This document shows positions 51,492 to 61,034 of a stretch of DNA of 64,000 bases, in pieces (positions within the stretch are counted from its first letter, which is position 1; each line of letters starts with the position of its first letter). The notes beneath the pieces were generated by a model, which worked only from the letters and a program-made list of their open reading frames with translations, searched no databases and was not told the DNA's origin. The DNA lies in assembly GCA_905480235.1 (NCBI GenBank), contig CAJQPP010000006.1, positions 1-64,000 on the forward strand, written 5' to 3'. Both the position numbers and the translations under genes were made by a program. The stretch is from an uncultured Pirellulaceae bacterium. GTDB lineage: Bacteria; Planctomycetota; Planctomycetia; Pirellulales; Pirellulaceae.

Positions 51492-52511
51492 ATGTCCGAT
51501 AGCCAAAATCGCACAATCGAACGTTTCTTTGAGATGATCTCTCAGCCTGCTAAAACGGCAGCGATCAACACCGCGTTGCGGCTGGGATTTGTGGAATCGT
51601 TGGAACAGGGGCAAAAGACTCTGGAAGAAATCACAGAATCCTGCGGCACGGTTCCTTCCGGTACGGCTACGCTTCTCAATATTTTGATTGAAAGCGGCAT
51701 GGTCGAACAATTTGGCGAGCATTACGCGCTCTCTCAGGCCGGGCGACTAACCCCCCGTTCGCTGTGGGCCATCATGTTCGATCAATGGACGTCCCTCGAA
51801 TCCGCCATGCGCGTCGTGAAAGACGAAGAACCTAATTCGGATGCCGAGCACGAACAACAGCTTAGAAAACGCTACGAGCAATTCCGTGCCGTGCATTCTC
51901 AGATTCAATGGGCAGCAACCGGCGCGGCTATGAAATTAATAGAAGCTCTGGGCATCGGCACGGAACGTACGGAACTCAACATACTCGATCTGGGTTGTGG
52001 CTCAGCAGTTTACAGCATGGCTATGGCCCATCATGACTCCCAAAGCCAGATTCATCTGGTGGATGACTCGGTCGGTTTAACACGGGCCCGTGCCACCGTA
52101 GACAGTTTAGATCTGGAGGGACGCGTGGAGATGACGGAATCCTCCGAATTGGTCTTTCCCGGGCATAACGAGTCTTTTGATCTCGTTGTCATCGCGGATC
52201 AAATCCACTTGTGGTCACCCAAACTGCGGCAGCGAATCTTGACGACCGCCATGCGGACACTAAAGCCCGGCGGCGAGGTGGCCATTATCGACATCTTCCC
52301 GGGACAGGAACGTGGCCAAATGACATGTGATTTGTTCGAGCTGCAACTATTGATAGGCACTGGACACGGCTTGGTACCAGTCGTTGAATTGCAGCAGATG
52401 CTCGAAAATACCGGATTTGGGAATATTCAATTCACGGACCTACCAACAGCCCCCTACACACACGGTTTGTTGTTGGCAGCCCGAGAGTTCTCCAACGACG
52501 AATCGACTTAA
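51492..52511 (+). CDS. SAM-dependent methyltransferase with N-terminal winged-helix/dimerisation domain
   Basis: ILDLGCGSAVYSMAMA motif; AMRTLKPGGEVAIID. Confidence 0.85.
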   Translation: MSDSQNRTIERFFEMISQPAKTAAINTALRLGFVESLEQGQKTLEEITESCGTVPSGTATLLNILIESGMVEQFGEHYALSQAGRLTPRSLWAIMFDQWTSLESAMRVVKDEEPNSDAEHEQQLRKRYEQFRAVHSQIQWAATGAAMKLIEALGIGTERTELNILDLGCGSAVYSMAMAHHDSQSQIHLVDDSVGLTRARATVDSLDLEGRVEMTESSELVFPGHNESFDLVVIADQIHLWSPKLRQRILTTAMRTLKPGGEVAIIDIFPGQERGQMTCDLFELQLLIGTGHGLVPVVELQQMLENTGFGNIQFTDLPTAPYTHGLLLAAREFSNDEST

Positions 52512-53344
52512 CAACCTAAAGCAAATTGATCTTCATTATCGATTAGGTTCGTCACCATTTCATGGGTATCGTTGTGAATTTGTTCCATCTGCATCAGCGT
52601 GATCGTTTTGGGAAGTCCAACCGAATCAAATCGATCACTCGGCACACATGCAAGAACACCCGCCGCAATTTCTCGATTCAAATCGGGATTGGCCGTCCAG
52701 GTCTTGATGCCCCGCTTCAGGCTGGCTGATAAAGAGGCCAACAAGAGTTTGCGTGCCTGCTGAAGTTGCTCGTCATTTTCCATAGGTCGATCAGCGGCAA
52801 AATCACGAATCCGGCTTTCCTCAAAACCAAATTGGATTGCCACTTCTAAATCCGTAACACGGCTAAGTAACAGATCGATCCAACGCTCCATCCTGCGTCG
52901 TATTTCATCCACACGGTCAAAGGCCGCTTGATTGACTGGCCGATTCTCAAGCAGCAATCGCAAGGCACGATTTCGAGCTTCGAGATGACCAATAAAAACG
53001 CTGTGACCGATCGATTGCAATTCCTGATGCGCCAGCACGCGATCGTGCTGCACTAGAACCGCTGTCCAAATTCGCGTCAGCACCTCGGAAACAAGGATTT
53101 CCTGGACGACCGTCTCGACAGCATGCCATGGGTCATGCATCTCGCAAGGGTTAGCGAAATCGTCTTCAAAAACTTTCAATGCCGCTTGCCAGCGTTGCAA
53201 TCGACACTTGGAAGCTGCCCAATAACGCATGGCAGATTTGAGATTGGCTTGCTGACCTTCCCGGATAAAAAGATCGGAACTAATGGAAAGCCAGCCACCG
53301 ATTTCTGCCAGTTGTGTTGCGTGCATCGCGATTCTTTTCCTCAA
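52508..53344 (-). CDS. Hypothetical protein
   Basis: 278 aa ORF, convergent with a 4-nt overlap of the methyltransferase gene; no recognised motif. Confidence 0.65.
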   Translation of the reverse strand: MRKRIAMHATQLAEIGGWLSISSDLFIREGQQANLKSAMRYWAASKCRLQRWQAALKVFEDDFANPCEMHDPWHAVETVVQEILVSEVLTRIWTAVLVQHDRVLAHQELQSIGHSVFIGHLEARNRALRLLLENRPVNQAAFDRVDEIRRRMERWIDLLLSRVTDLEVAIQFGFEESRIRDFAADRPMENDEQLQQARKLLLASLSASLKRGIKTWTANPDLNREIAAGVLACVPSDRFDSVGLPKTITLMQMEQIHNDTHEMVTNLIDNEDQFALGC

Positions 53345-53548
53345 ATGAAAACAAGCTGTTTGATCCCTCGCGGGATAACATCAGATAGAGCAAGCAGGAT
53401 GCCAATTCAGTAATTTTTCCTGTTCCCCTAAAAACGTGGGGTTTTAGGGTTCCAGCTCACATTGGCAAGTTGTCGAAAAGCAACACGTCGCCAATGCTGT
53501 CTCTCTTGGGAACATTTTTGTGGCAGAAAGACCACATGGACATAGATA

Positions 53549-53583
53549 AAAAAAAGGCTCCCCAAAGTTTCTTCGGGGAGCCT
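53549..53583 (-). terminator. Rho-independent terminator for 53616..54614
   Basis: Minus strand ggctccccgaagaaactttggggagcctttttttt: strong stem with T run. Confidence 0.9.
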
Positions 53584-53615
53584 CGCGATTGTATCGACTG
53601 CGAAAGACAGAGGTT

Positions 53616-54614
53616 TTAGAAGTCCCCGCCACCGGCACCGCTAAATGACATCATCGACTGCAAAGCGTCATCAAAGCCATCCGGCTTGGGAATCACAATC
53701 TGCACGTCGTCGCCATCACGTTCGGCTTTCAGGGATTTCAATAATGCGGACGCAACATCTGCGAGTCCACCATCCAATTGACGCAATTGCTCAACCTGAC
53801 CGCCACCCATCATTTTGGCCATCCCTAACAGACCGTCGATTCCCGAACGCAGCGTTTCGGCGGAATCCTCGTCGGGACTGGTCATTCCCAAGGAGAGCAA
53901 ATTACCCCCATCTTTGAGGTCCATGCTGATACGAACGTTGTCCATTTTATTCACCATGTCGATCATACCATGCATCATCGGATCCATTTGCTCCTTGGCC
54001 ATGCCGAGTCCTTCATCGACTAAAGGACGGGCACTGTCCAGATCGATCGCGATGCGAACGGGTTCCTCCGAAAACGACCCCCAGGCTTTTGTCAGGCCGG
54101 AAGAAAAGAGATCTTTTCCGGGGCCGGCTTCCCAATACTCACTGGTGGCGACTTGCACGGTGGTGTCATTAATTTTTCTGGCCAACAAATTGGTGGGGCC
54201 ATCTTTGGGTGTATAGTAAGTCTTTCCGTTTTTGGTGACTTCATCGGAGTCTTCTTTCAGCCCGGAGACCATCTTGGTGGCAGCCTCCGCATCTTCCATC
54301 TCAACGCGAATAAACATGTTCATCGGCAGTTTTTCATCCGCTTGCCTGGCTTCCATATCCGCCATTTTCTCAGGAAGTTGCACGGCTCCCCAAACGCGTT
54401 TGACTTTATCCACATCAGCGCTGTCCATACCCGGTTGGCTCTCGGCCGCGCCTCGCAAAATGTCGTACATCGGCGTTTCGCGTAATTGGTCCATCCGAAT
54501 CTCAAACGCGATCTCGGCAGCCTGATTGTTTTTGGCTGATTGCGCGTGCAAAGGTCCCCAGAACAATAAAGCGGTGAACATCGCGGCCATCGCCACGGGA
54601 AATTTCTTGTGCAT
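53616..54614 (-). CDS. Secreted hypothetical protein
   Basis: 332 aa, signal peptide MHKKFPVAMAAMFTALLFWGPLHAQS. Confidence 0.75.
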   Translation of the reverse strand: MHKKFPVAMAAMFTALLFWGPLHAQSAKNNQAAEIAFEIRMDQLRETPMYDILRGAAESQPGMDSADVDKVKRVWGAVQLPEKMADMEARQADEKLPMNMFIRVEMEDAEAATKMVSGLKEDSDEVTKNGKTYYTPKDGPTNLLARKINDTTVQVATSEYWEAGPGKDLFSSGLTKAWGSFSEEPVRIAIDLDSARPLVDEGLGMAKEQMDPMMHGMIDMVNKMDNVRISMDLKDGGNLLSLGMTSPDEDSAETLRSGIDGLLGMAKMMGGGQVEQLRQLDGGLADVASALLKSLKAERDGDDVQIVIPKPDGFDDALQSMMSFSGAGGGDF

Positions 54615-54856
54615 GAACTTGCTACTCCTTAAATGAATCTAGTCGTCAGCTCACTGACAACATCTGCCTCAGCCAAAAGTTTATGAAAATCAGGCTTTTG
54701 ATACTACCGGCGGAACCTCGCGGACAAACGATTTCCCGAGCAAGCAACACGCTCTGCCCTTTCCGGCATTTCTGGATTCGATAAACTCGGCAACTAAGGG
54801 TACGCATTTGGGCGCACCGAAGTTTCGCAATTTTGGCCGTTTTAGGTTGTTTACCA

Positions 54857-55837
54857 ATGAACTTTCAAAATCAGCCAATTTCTCAATGGATGGAACGCCA
54901 TTTTCGCCACTTCAACGCTCGTGAAACTCTGGCCGCCGCCAGTAGTTATCGCGAATTTATCGAGGGCGGGGGCAGCATGTTGGTTTCTCTGGCCGGCGCG
55001 ATGAGCACCGCTGAACTAGGCGTTTCCTTGGCCGAGATGATTCGACAGGACAAGGTGCATGCCATTTCTTGCACCGCTGCCAATCTGGAAGAGGACATCT
55101 ATAACTTGGTCGCCCATGATGAATACGCCCTAGTTCCCAACTATCGAGACCTTTCCCCAGCCGCAGAGAAAGCACTCCGCGATGAGGGTTTTAATCGAGT
55201 TACCGACACCTGCATTCCGGAGAACGTTTTTCGCAACGTCGAAGCTCACTTTGTGAAAATCTGCCAGGAGCTGGCCGAAAATAAGCAGAGTCTTTTTCCC
55301 TATGAGATTTTCTATCGTTTGTTCGAAGCAGGTACGATCGACCAATACTTCCAAATCCCCCGTGAAGATTCTTGGTTATACGCTGCCTGGGAAAAAGAGA
55401 TCCCCGTCTTCTCGCCGGGCTTTGAAGATTCCACGATCGGAAATATCTTTGCCGCCCGAGTGATCGACGGCACCATCTCATCCCACTCGGCTATTTGTAC
55501 CGGCACGGAACAAATGGAAAGGTTGGTAAAGTGGTATCGGGCTAACGACCAAGGGGAAAAGGGGATCGGGTTTTTTCAAATCGGTGGCGGCATTGCCGGA
55601 GATTTTGCGATTTGTGCTGTGCCCCTGATTCTTCAGGACTTGCAGAAAGATGTGCGATTGTGGCAGTACTTCGCTCAGATATCAGACTCAACCACGTCCT
55701 ATGGTTCTTATTCCGGTGCAGTGCCGAATGAAAAAATCACCTGGTACAAACTGGATGTTGATTCGCCTCGCTTCATGATCAATTCGGACGCCTCAATCGT
55801 TGCGCCCTTGATCTTCGCTTACGTATTAGGCGAGTAA
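54857..55837 (+). CDS. Deoxyhypusine synthase family protein
   Basis: MLVSLAGAMSTAELGVSLAEMIRQDKVHAISCTAANLEEDIYNLVAH; IGFFQIGGGIAGDFAICAVP; GSYSGAVPNEKITWYKL (Lys equivalent to DHS catalytic Lys). Confidence 0.88.
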   Translation: MNFQNQPISQWMERHFRHFNARETLAAASSYREFIEGGGSMLVSLAGAMSTAELGVSLAEMIRQDKVHAISCTAANLEEDIYNLVAHDEYALVPNYRDLSPAAEKALRDEGFNRVTDTCIPENVFRNVEAHFVKICQELAENKQSLFPYEIFYRLFEAGTIDQYFQIPREDSWLYAAWEKEIPVFSPGFEDSTIGNIFAARVIDGTISSHSAICTGTEQMERLVKWYRANDQGEKGIGFFQIGGGIAGDFAICAVPLILQDLQKDVRLWQYFAQISDSTTSYGSYSGAVPNEKITWYKLDVDSPRFMINSDASIVAPLIFAYVLGE

Positions 55838-56358
55838 GTTTTTACCGACTGGGTAATTTCTGACGTCGGCATCCTCCACTGCGGACGGCTAATTCGATCC
55901 TCCCTGGGCCCTAAACTTTCGCTGATCGCCACAACAGTTTGCGAGGCCGACAAATTAGCCGCGGAATTCTCAAACGCAAATTTTTGTAATGGAGAAAAAC
56001 TTGCCGGGTGTTATTGTTGAGGGTCAAGGAAACGACAACTTGACGAGTTTCTTCTTAACGAATCGGAGGGGCAGTCATGCAATATCCCCCAATGGCACGA
56101 CTGCTGAGAATCAGGCCTACGTCCCCACCGGGCCTGCTCTCATAGGATTGCGTTTACGGCAGATACTAACCTCCCCGGCGTCCGACTTTTCGGGCGCCAT
56201 TTTTTTGCGCGCTCGGCAAGGATATTCTTATATGCTCAGCGTGCATTGGCTGGCCAAGAGAACCGTCGAAAGCGGCTTTCGATCCCAAATTCCTAGTTTG
56301 CCAGCACTTACACCGCAACCAAAAGGATGCCAGCAGTCTTGACGTTTGCTAGTGCGAG

Positions 56359-57300
56359 ATGGCGATGATTTCAATACGATGCCGACCCGACCGGTGGCGA
56401 TTGATAATCACAACCTCTACCCCATTGAACAAAATGTCTGGCATCTCCGAATCTCCCATCCGAATTGCAAATCCGGAAAGCCCTGCAACTCGCCAGCGCC
56501 CCCGCTGGTTCCGCGCTTTGGGCAACCGCGACGCACCCGAAAAGATTCAAATCGACGGAGAGGTCTTTTCGCTTATTCGCACATACAAACACGATTCCTG
56601 GGCTGCCACGGCTTTATATCATTGTGGCGAACGAAAAATTGTCTGCAAATTCAATCGTGAACAGTCCTTATTCGGGTTACCCGGTCGCTGGATCGGTCTA
56701 TTTTTATCCCACCGTGAATCCGCCATGTTGCAGCGTCTAGCGGACATTCCCAACATTCCGAATTACTCCGGTGAGGTGGTTGTTAACCATCGCAAAGTAC
56801 CCACCGCGTCGGCTCACGAATATATTGAAGGTCAGCCACTCAGTTGGTGCTCTGACGTAGACGATACGTTTTTCAACACACTGCGTGAAACCGTTATTGA
56901 ATTGCACCGACGGAATATCGCTTACGTCGATCTACATAAACTTGAGAATGTGATTGTCGACGAACAAGGCGCGCCTCACCTGATTGACTTTCAAATCAGC
57001 GTTAAGCTCTGGAATATATTTCCGGCCTCGATCCTCTTGGGCATTCTTCAAAAAAGCGACCTGTACCATCTGGACAAGCACGTGCTGAGGTTTGGTCCTG
57101 ACCCCAACGCTCCGATCGACCGGCCTTGGTGGATCCGTGCCCATCGCTGCGTTGCGGTTCCATTTCGCACGATGCGCCGTCGATTCTTGACGGCGATCGG
57201 TGTCCGTAAAAAGGGTAAAGCGAACAGTGAACAGTTCGTCGAAGAAGGCCTTGCTCGTAAAGCCGACAAAATCCCACAACAGAACAAACATGCGGCTTAG
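56359..57300 (+). CDS. WaaP/RIO-like kinase family protein
   Basis: KIVCKFNRE, SHRESAMLQRLADIPNIPNYSG, ELHRRNIAYVDLHKLENVIVDEQGAPHLIDFQIS (catalytic loop and DFQ). Start uncertain; 56434 possible. Confidence 0.75.
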   Translation: MAMISIRCRPDRWRLIITTSTPLNKMSGISESPIRIANPESPATRQRPRWFRALGNRDAPEKIQIDGEVFSLIRTYKHDSWAATALYHCGERKIVCKFNREQSLFGLPGRWIGLFLSHRESAMLQRLADIPNIPNYSGEVVVNHRKVPTASAHEYIEGQPLSWCSDVDDTFFNTLRETVIELHRRNIAYVDLHKLENVIVDEQGAPHLIDFQISVKLWNIFPASILLGILQKSDLYHLDKHVLRFGPDPNAPIDRPWWIRAHRCVAVPFRTMRRRFLTAIGVRKKGKANSEQFVEEGLARKADKIPQQNKHAA

Positions 57301-57336
57301 GCATCCCTTGCACTCGCAGCGAAATCTCTCAAAAAA

Positions 57337-58191
57337 ATGTGGCCTCCCAAGATAGCCGGATTGCTTCTACTCGCTATCACCCTCGGACTGATCGGTGGGT
57401 GCCAACCGCTCCAAGTAAACTCCGTGCCCGATCGACTGACCGCGTCCAATCAGCGAGCGTGGTCGCCGCAGTTTTCCCAACTGCCGTTTGCCACCAGCAA
57501 TCCAGACGGCACGATTCACGTGCATAATATTCGCAACAACCTGTACCTGACAGAGCACGATTTTGTGCCGAGTTACTACGATCGCACGCTCTTCGTCCAT
57601 GACATTCGAGGCGTGGATTTTATCGTTTGTCCGTTCGAGAAATTTGAGTCACTAGCTCACACCATGGTGAGCTTTCGTCTGTCCGACAATACTTACATTG
57701 GAGTCTCGGCTGAGATCCGAACCGAACCGGGCGAAACCTTCTCCCCACTCATTGGATTAAGCAATCAATTCGAAATCACCTATGTGATCGCTGATGAACG
57801 CGATTTAATTCGATTACGTACACGCCATCGCCAAGCCGACGTGTACATCTATCCCACAGTCGCATCCCCAGAACAGGCTCAAGAACTTTTCCTGAAAATG
57901 ATGGAACGGGCCAACCAACTAGCCCAAAAGCCCGAGTTCTATCACACCCTGACGAACAACTGCACAACCAATATCCGGGACCATATCAATCGGATTCAAC
58001 CGGGGCGTCTGACTTACAACTGGCGCCTCTTGTTACCCGGTTACTCGGCCTCGTTTGCTTACGAACAAGGTTTTCTTGACCGCACCGAACCTCTCGCACA
58101 ACTCAAAGAACGCGGCCTAATCAATCAACTGGCCGAGCGCTATTACGACGACCCTGATTTCTCCAATAAGATTCGTCAAAACCTGCGTTAA
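57337..58191 (+). CDS. DUF4105 / Lnb N-terminal periplasmic domain-like lipoprotein
   Basis: Lipobox LIGGC; SLAHTMVSFRLSDNTYIGVSAEIR and HTLTNNCTTNIRDHINRI, the His and Cys motifs of DUF4105. Confidence 0.8.
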   Translation: MWPPKIAGLLLLAITLGLIGGCQPLQVNSVPDRLTASNQRAWSPQFSQLPFATSNPDGTIHVHNIRNNLYLTEHDFVPSYYDRTLFVHDIRGVDFIVCPFEKFESLAHTMVSFRLSDNTYIGVSAEIRTEPGETFSPLIGLSNQFEITYVIADERDLIRLRTRHRQADVYIYPTVASPEQAQELFLKMMERANQLAQKPEFYHTLTNNCTTNIRDHINRIQPGRLTYNWRLLLPGYSASFAYEQGFLDRTEPLAQLKERGLINQLAERYYDDPDFSNKIRQNLR

Positions 58192-58263
58192 CGCCGATCT
58201 GCCCGAATACAAAACGTTTTGCTTCTCGCCGTGAAAAGCCCTGCGGTGGTCCAGGTTAAGCGA

Positions 58264-58611
58264 TTAATTTGATTCGATCATGGCATCAACGATCGCAGAA
58301 AATTCTTCGCTGCTAAATTCCATACTTGCCGAAGCAGCAGCGCAGAGACTTTTTTCGGTATCGGCCAATTCGCCATCGATCGCCATCATCAAAATCATTT
58401 GCTGCAACATCTCGACGCGTTCGTTTTTATGAATGGGAATATTCAGTGTGATCTCACCGTTGCATAGGGAGGCCAAAGCGGTTTCAAATTCCGCACTGGG
58501 AATTCCCCAGAGCTCTGCTTTATACACAAGGAGCTGAACTTCTTCGTCGGTGAATTTCCCATCAACGCCCGCAAGTTGCACGAGATTGTGGAAAAGTTCT
58601 TGTTTATCCAT
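58264..58611 (-). CDS. TerB-like small acidic protein
   Basis: MDKQELFHNLVQLAGVDGKFTDEEVQLL...MMAIDGELADTEKSL; likely start 58611 inside the longer track ORF. Confidence 0.62.
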   Translation of the reverse strand: MDKQELFHNLVQLAGVDGKFTDEEVQLLVYKAELWGIPSAEFETALASLCNGEITLNIPIHKNERVEMLQQMILMMAIDGELADTEKSLCAAASASMEFSSEEFSAIVDAMIESN

Positions 58612-58760
58612 CGTAGCCCTTTCCAAATTTTGAAACGCCAGATTCTCAGCTCGCCATCCCTCATTCCTTACGACCATGCAGCCTGTCGCCGCCCGAAGCC
58701 CCGCTTCCAGACCACCCCGTTGGTCATCGATGGGCCCCAACGTCAGCGATTAGAATTTCC

Positions 58761-60902
58761 CTATTGAGTTTGGACTCCCATTTCCTTGAGCAGGTGATCG
58801 GCTCCGAAGACCTTTCCTGTAATCCAAAGCGCGTATCGAATGTCGACTCCGATCGATCGGCTATAGCTTTGGTTCCAGGCAAAATCATTTATGGTTGCTT
58901 CGAATGCACGGTCAAAATTAACGCCGACTAAATTACCTTCCGCATTCAAGATGGGGCTGCCAGAGTTACCACCCGTGGTATCGGTGCTGTACAGGATGGC
59001 AACGGCTAAATCTTCTTTACCCGGCAGAGCGAAATTCCCAAAATCTTTCGCTGCATATAATTCTGCGACTCGCTGAGGCGTTTCGAATGGTGCGACACCT
59101 GTGGTTTTATCGATGACCCCACTCAGCGTGGTGATCGGTGTTTTGATGACCGCGTCTTCGGGCGAGTAGCCTTCGACCCGTCCGAACGTCAAACGCAACG
59201 TCCCGTTAGCGTCCGGCACAAACTGGGTCTTCAGAAACTCCTGTTTGACTTCGATCAGCGAACCGTAAAGCTTGTCCATTTTTCCGCTGCGTTGCTTTCC
59301 CAAACCCCGCAGTCGCGCGTACTCGGGATGTAATTTGGCCATGACCTTTATAAATGGGTCGTCGCTCTTCGATAACTGATCAGGTGATTGAGCCAGTAGT
59401 GTTTCCAAAAAATCTGGCTCATTCCATTTGGCTGTGACCACGTTTTCCGACAACGCTTTTAAGTCCGCCAGTAAAGCCTCTTTGTCGACAACCGCATCGG
59501 CTGGGAAGGTAACCCTCGATAGTCGTTCGATCATTCCCTGCAACATGGCCTGATCGGTTTCGGGATGCCAGTCTTTGGCGGCCAATTTCAAACGCTGAAC
59601 CGTGCGTGCAACATTCCGATCCATATAGGCGGATTCCCGCTCCAAGTCGGGTTTCTGACTTTCCAGAGCGGCATCATAAATCAGCCAGGCGAAGTAAAGC
59701 GCGCGGCTGGCGTTATTTAGATTTGAAATCGTCAGCTCGTAGTCCGCGGTCTCTCCCATACCGGAGTAGCCCCCGGCGATCTCATTCAGCACCGTGCCGT
59801 ATTTTTGGAAACGCTGAGGATCCGATTCAATAAAAGACTGCAACTGCGCTTCCTCGGCAGCTCGTCCAGCCGTGATTTGAGCGCGTTTCAATCCCTTAAG
59901 TTGACCCCGAGAACGCTTTTCCACGTTGGCCAAAGAACGCATTCGCGAGGAGTGCTGCAAAGCAACCGCGCGATCTTCGAGCCCCATTTCCTCCATCAAA
60001 GCAATTTGCCACTGATACAGGTCGACGATGAATGGCAAACGCACATCTTCTTCATAAGCCAAAAATGCTGCGGTCTTGTGTCGCGCCGTGCGACCGGGAT
60101 AGCCCAACAAGAAAACAAAATCATTTGCGGCCACGCCCCGCGGGTCGACTTGGATATGTTTTTTGGGTTGATAGGGGACGTTATCTGGCGAGTACTCTGC
60201 AGACGATCCATCCGCCGCCACATAAGCCCTCATAAAGCTGAAATCTCCGGTGTGCCTTGGCCATTCCCAGTTATCAACATCGCCACCAAAATTCCCCACA
60301 GACGAGGGAGGTGCAAACACCAGACGCACGTCGCGAATAAAGGTGTATTCAAAAAGCACGTAAGTTTTTCCGGCGAACATTTCAGCAACTTCCGCGCGAA
60401 TGGCCGGGTTTGCGGCCTCGGCCTGCTTCTCAATTTCTTTGCGGCGACGTTCAATCGCTCTCGTTCTTTCGGTGAACGTCATTTCTGGCTTGACGACCGA
60501 CAGTACCTTTTGTGAGACATCACCGTAGGATTCGGTAATCCGGACCACGTATCCAGGTGAGGGAATTTCGGCAGCGCGATCGGCTGCCGAAAAACCGTTG
60601 ACAAGTAAATCGTTATCGGCGGTGCTGGCGTTCTGAATAGCGCGATAGGCACAGTGGTGATTCGTGATGATCAGGCCTGCGGGAGAAACGAACGACCCCG
60701 TGCATCCATTTACGCGACAAATCCCATCGACCAAACAGATCCCATCAGGATTGTAGATATCTGCGGGGGAGATCTTCAGCCCTTTCTCCATCAGGTTCAA
60801 TGCCGCTATATCGCTGACGGGAAACATTCCCTCTTCGGATTGCAAGTGAGCGACCGGCAAAGCCAAGAGAATAACTACGATCCACAACCACCAATTTCTC
60901 AT
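58761..60902 (-). CDS. S46 family peptidase (dipeptidyl-peptidase 7/11 type)
   Basis: GCTGSFVSPAGLIITNHHCAYRAIQ, GGDVDNWEWPRHTGDFSFMRAYV, TTGGNSGSPILNAEGNLVGVNFD. Confidence 0.94.
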   Translation of the reverse strand: MRNWWLWIVVILLALPVAHLQSEEGMFPVSDIAALNLMEKGLKISPADIYNPDGICLVDGICRVNGCTGSFVSPAGLIITNHHCAYRAIQNASTADNDLLVNGFSAADRAAEIPSPGYVVRITESYGDVSQKVLSVVKPEMTFTERTRAIERRRKEIEKQAEAANPAIRAEVAEMFAGKTYVLFEYTFIRDVRLVFAPPSSVGNFGGDVDNWEWPRHTGDFSFMRAYVAADGSSAEYSPDNVPYQPKKHIQVDPRGVAANDFVFLLGYPGRTARHKTAAFLAYEEDVRLPFIVDLYQWQIALMEEMGLEDRAVALQHSSRMRSLANVEKRSRGQLKGLKRAQITAGRAAEEAQLQSFIESDPQRFQKYGTVLNEIAGGYSGMGETADYELTISNLNNASRALYFAWLIYDAALESQKPDLERESAYMDRNVARTVQRLKLAAKDWHPETDQAMLQGMIERLSRVTFPADAVVDKEALLADLKALSENVVTAKWNEPDFLETLLAQSPDQLSKSDDPFIKVMAKLHPEYARLRGLGKQRSGKMDKLYGSLIEVKQEFLKTQFVPDANGTLRLTFGRVEGYSPEDAVIKTPITTLSGVIDKTTGVAPFETPQRVAELYAAKDFGNFALPGKEDLAVAILYSTDTTGGNSGSPILNAEGNLVGVNFDRAFEATINDFAWNQSYSRSIGVDIRYALWITGKVFGADHLLKEMGVQTQ

Positions 60903-61034
60903 CGTGAAAACTCGCTTTCAAAGTGTATTGTTTTGTCTAATTATCCGTGATCTAGGAAAGAAGTGAAAGGCACCCTCACCCACGCCCCACGGGGGGTCAA
61001 ATGCGTTATTCCTCAGCCGATCAAATCTTCCTTT

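Noticed and set aside
55989-56342. 117-aa plus-strand ORF before the kinase-like gene
   Set aside because: No signal, motif or clear start context; probably fortuitous.
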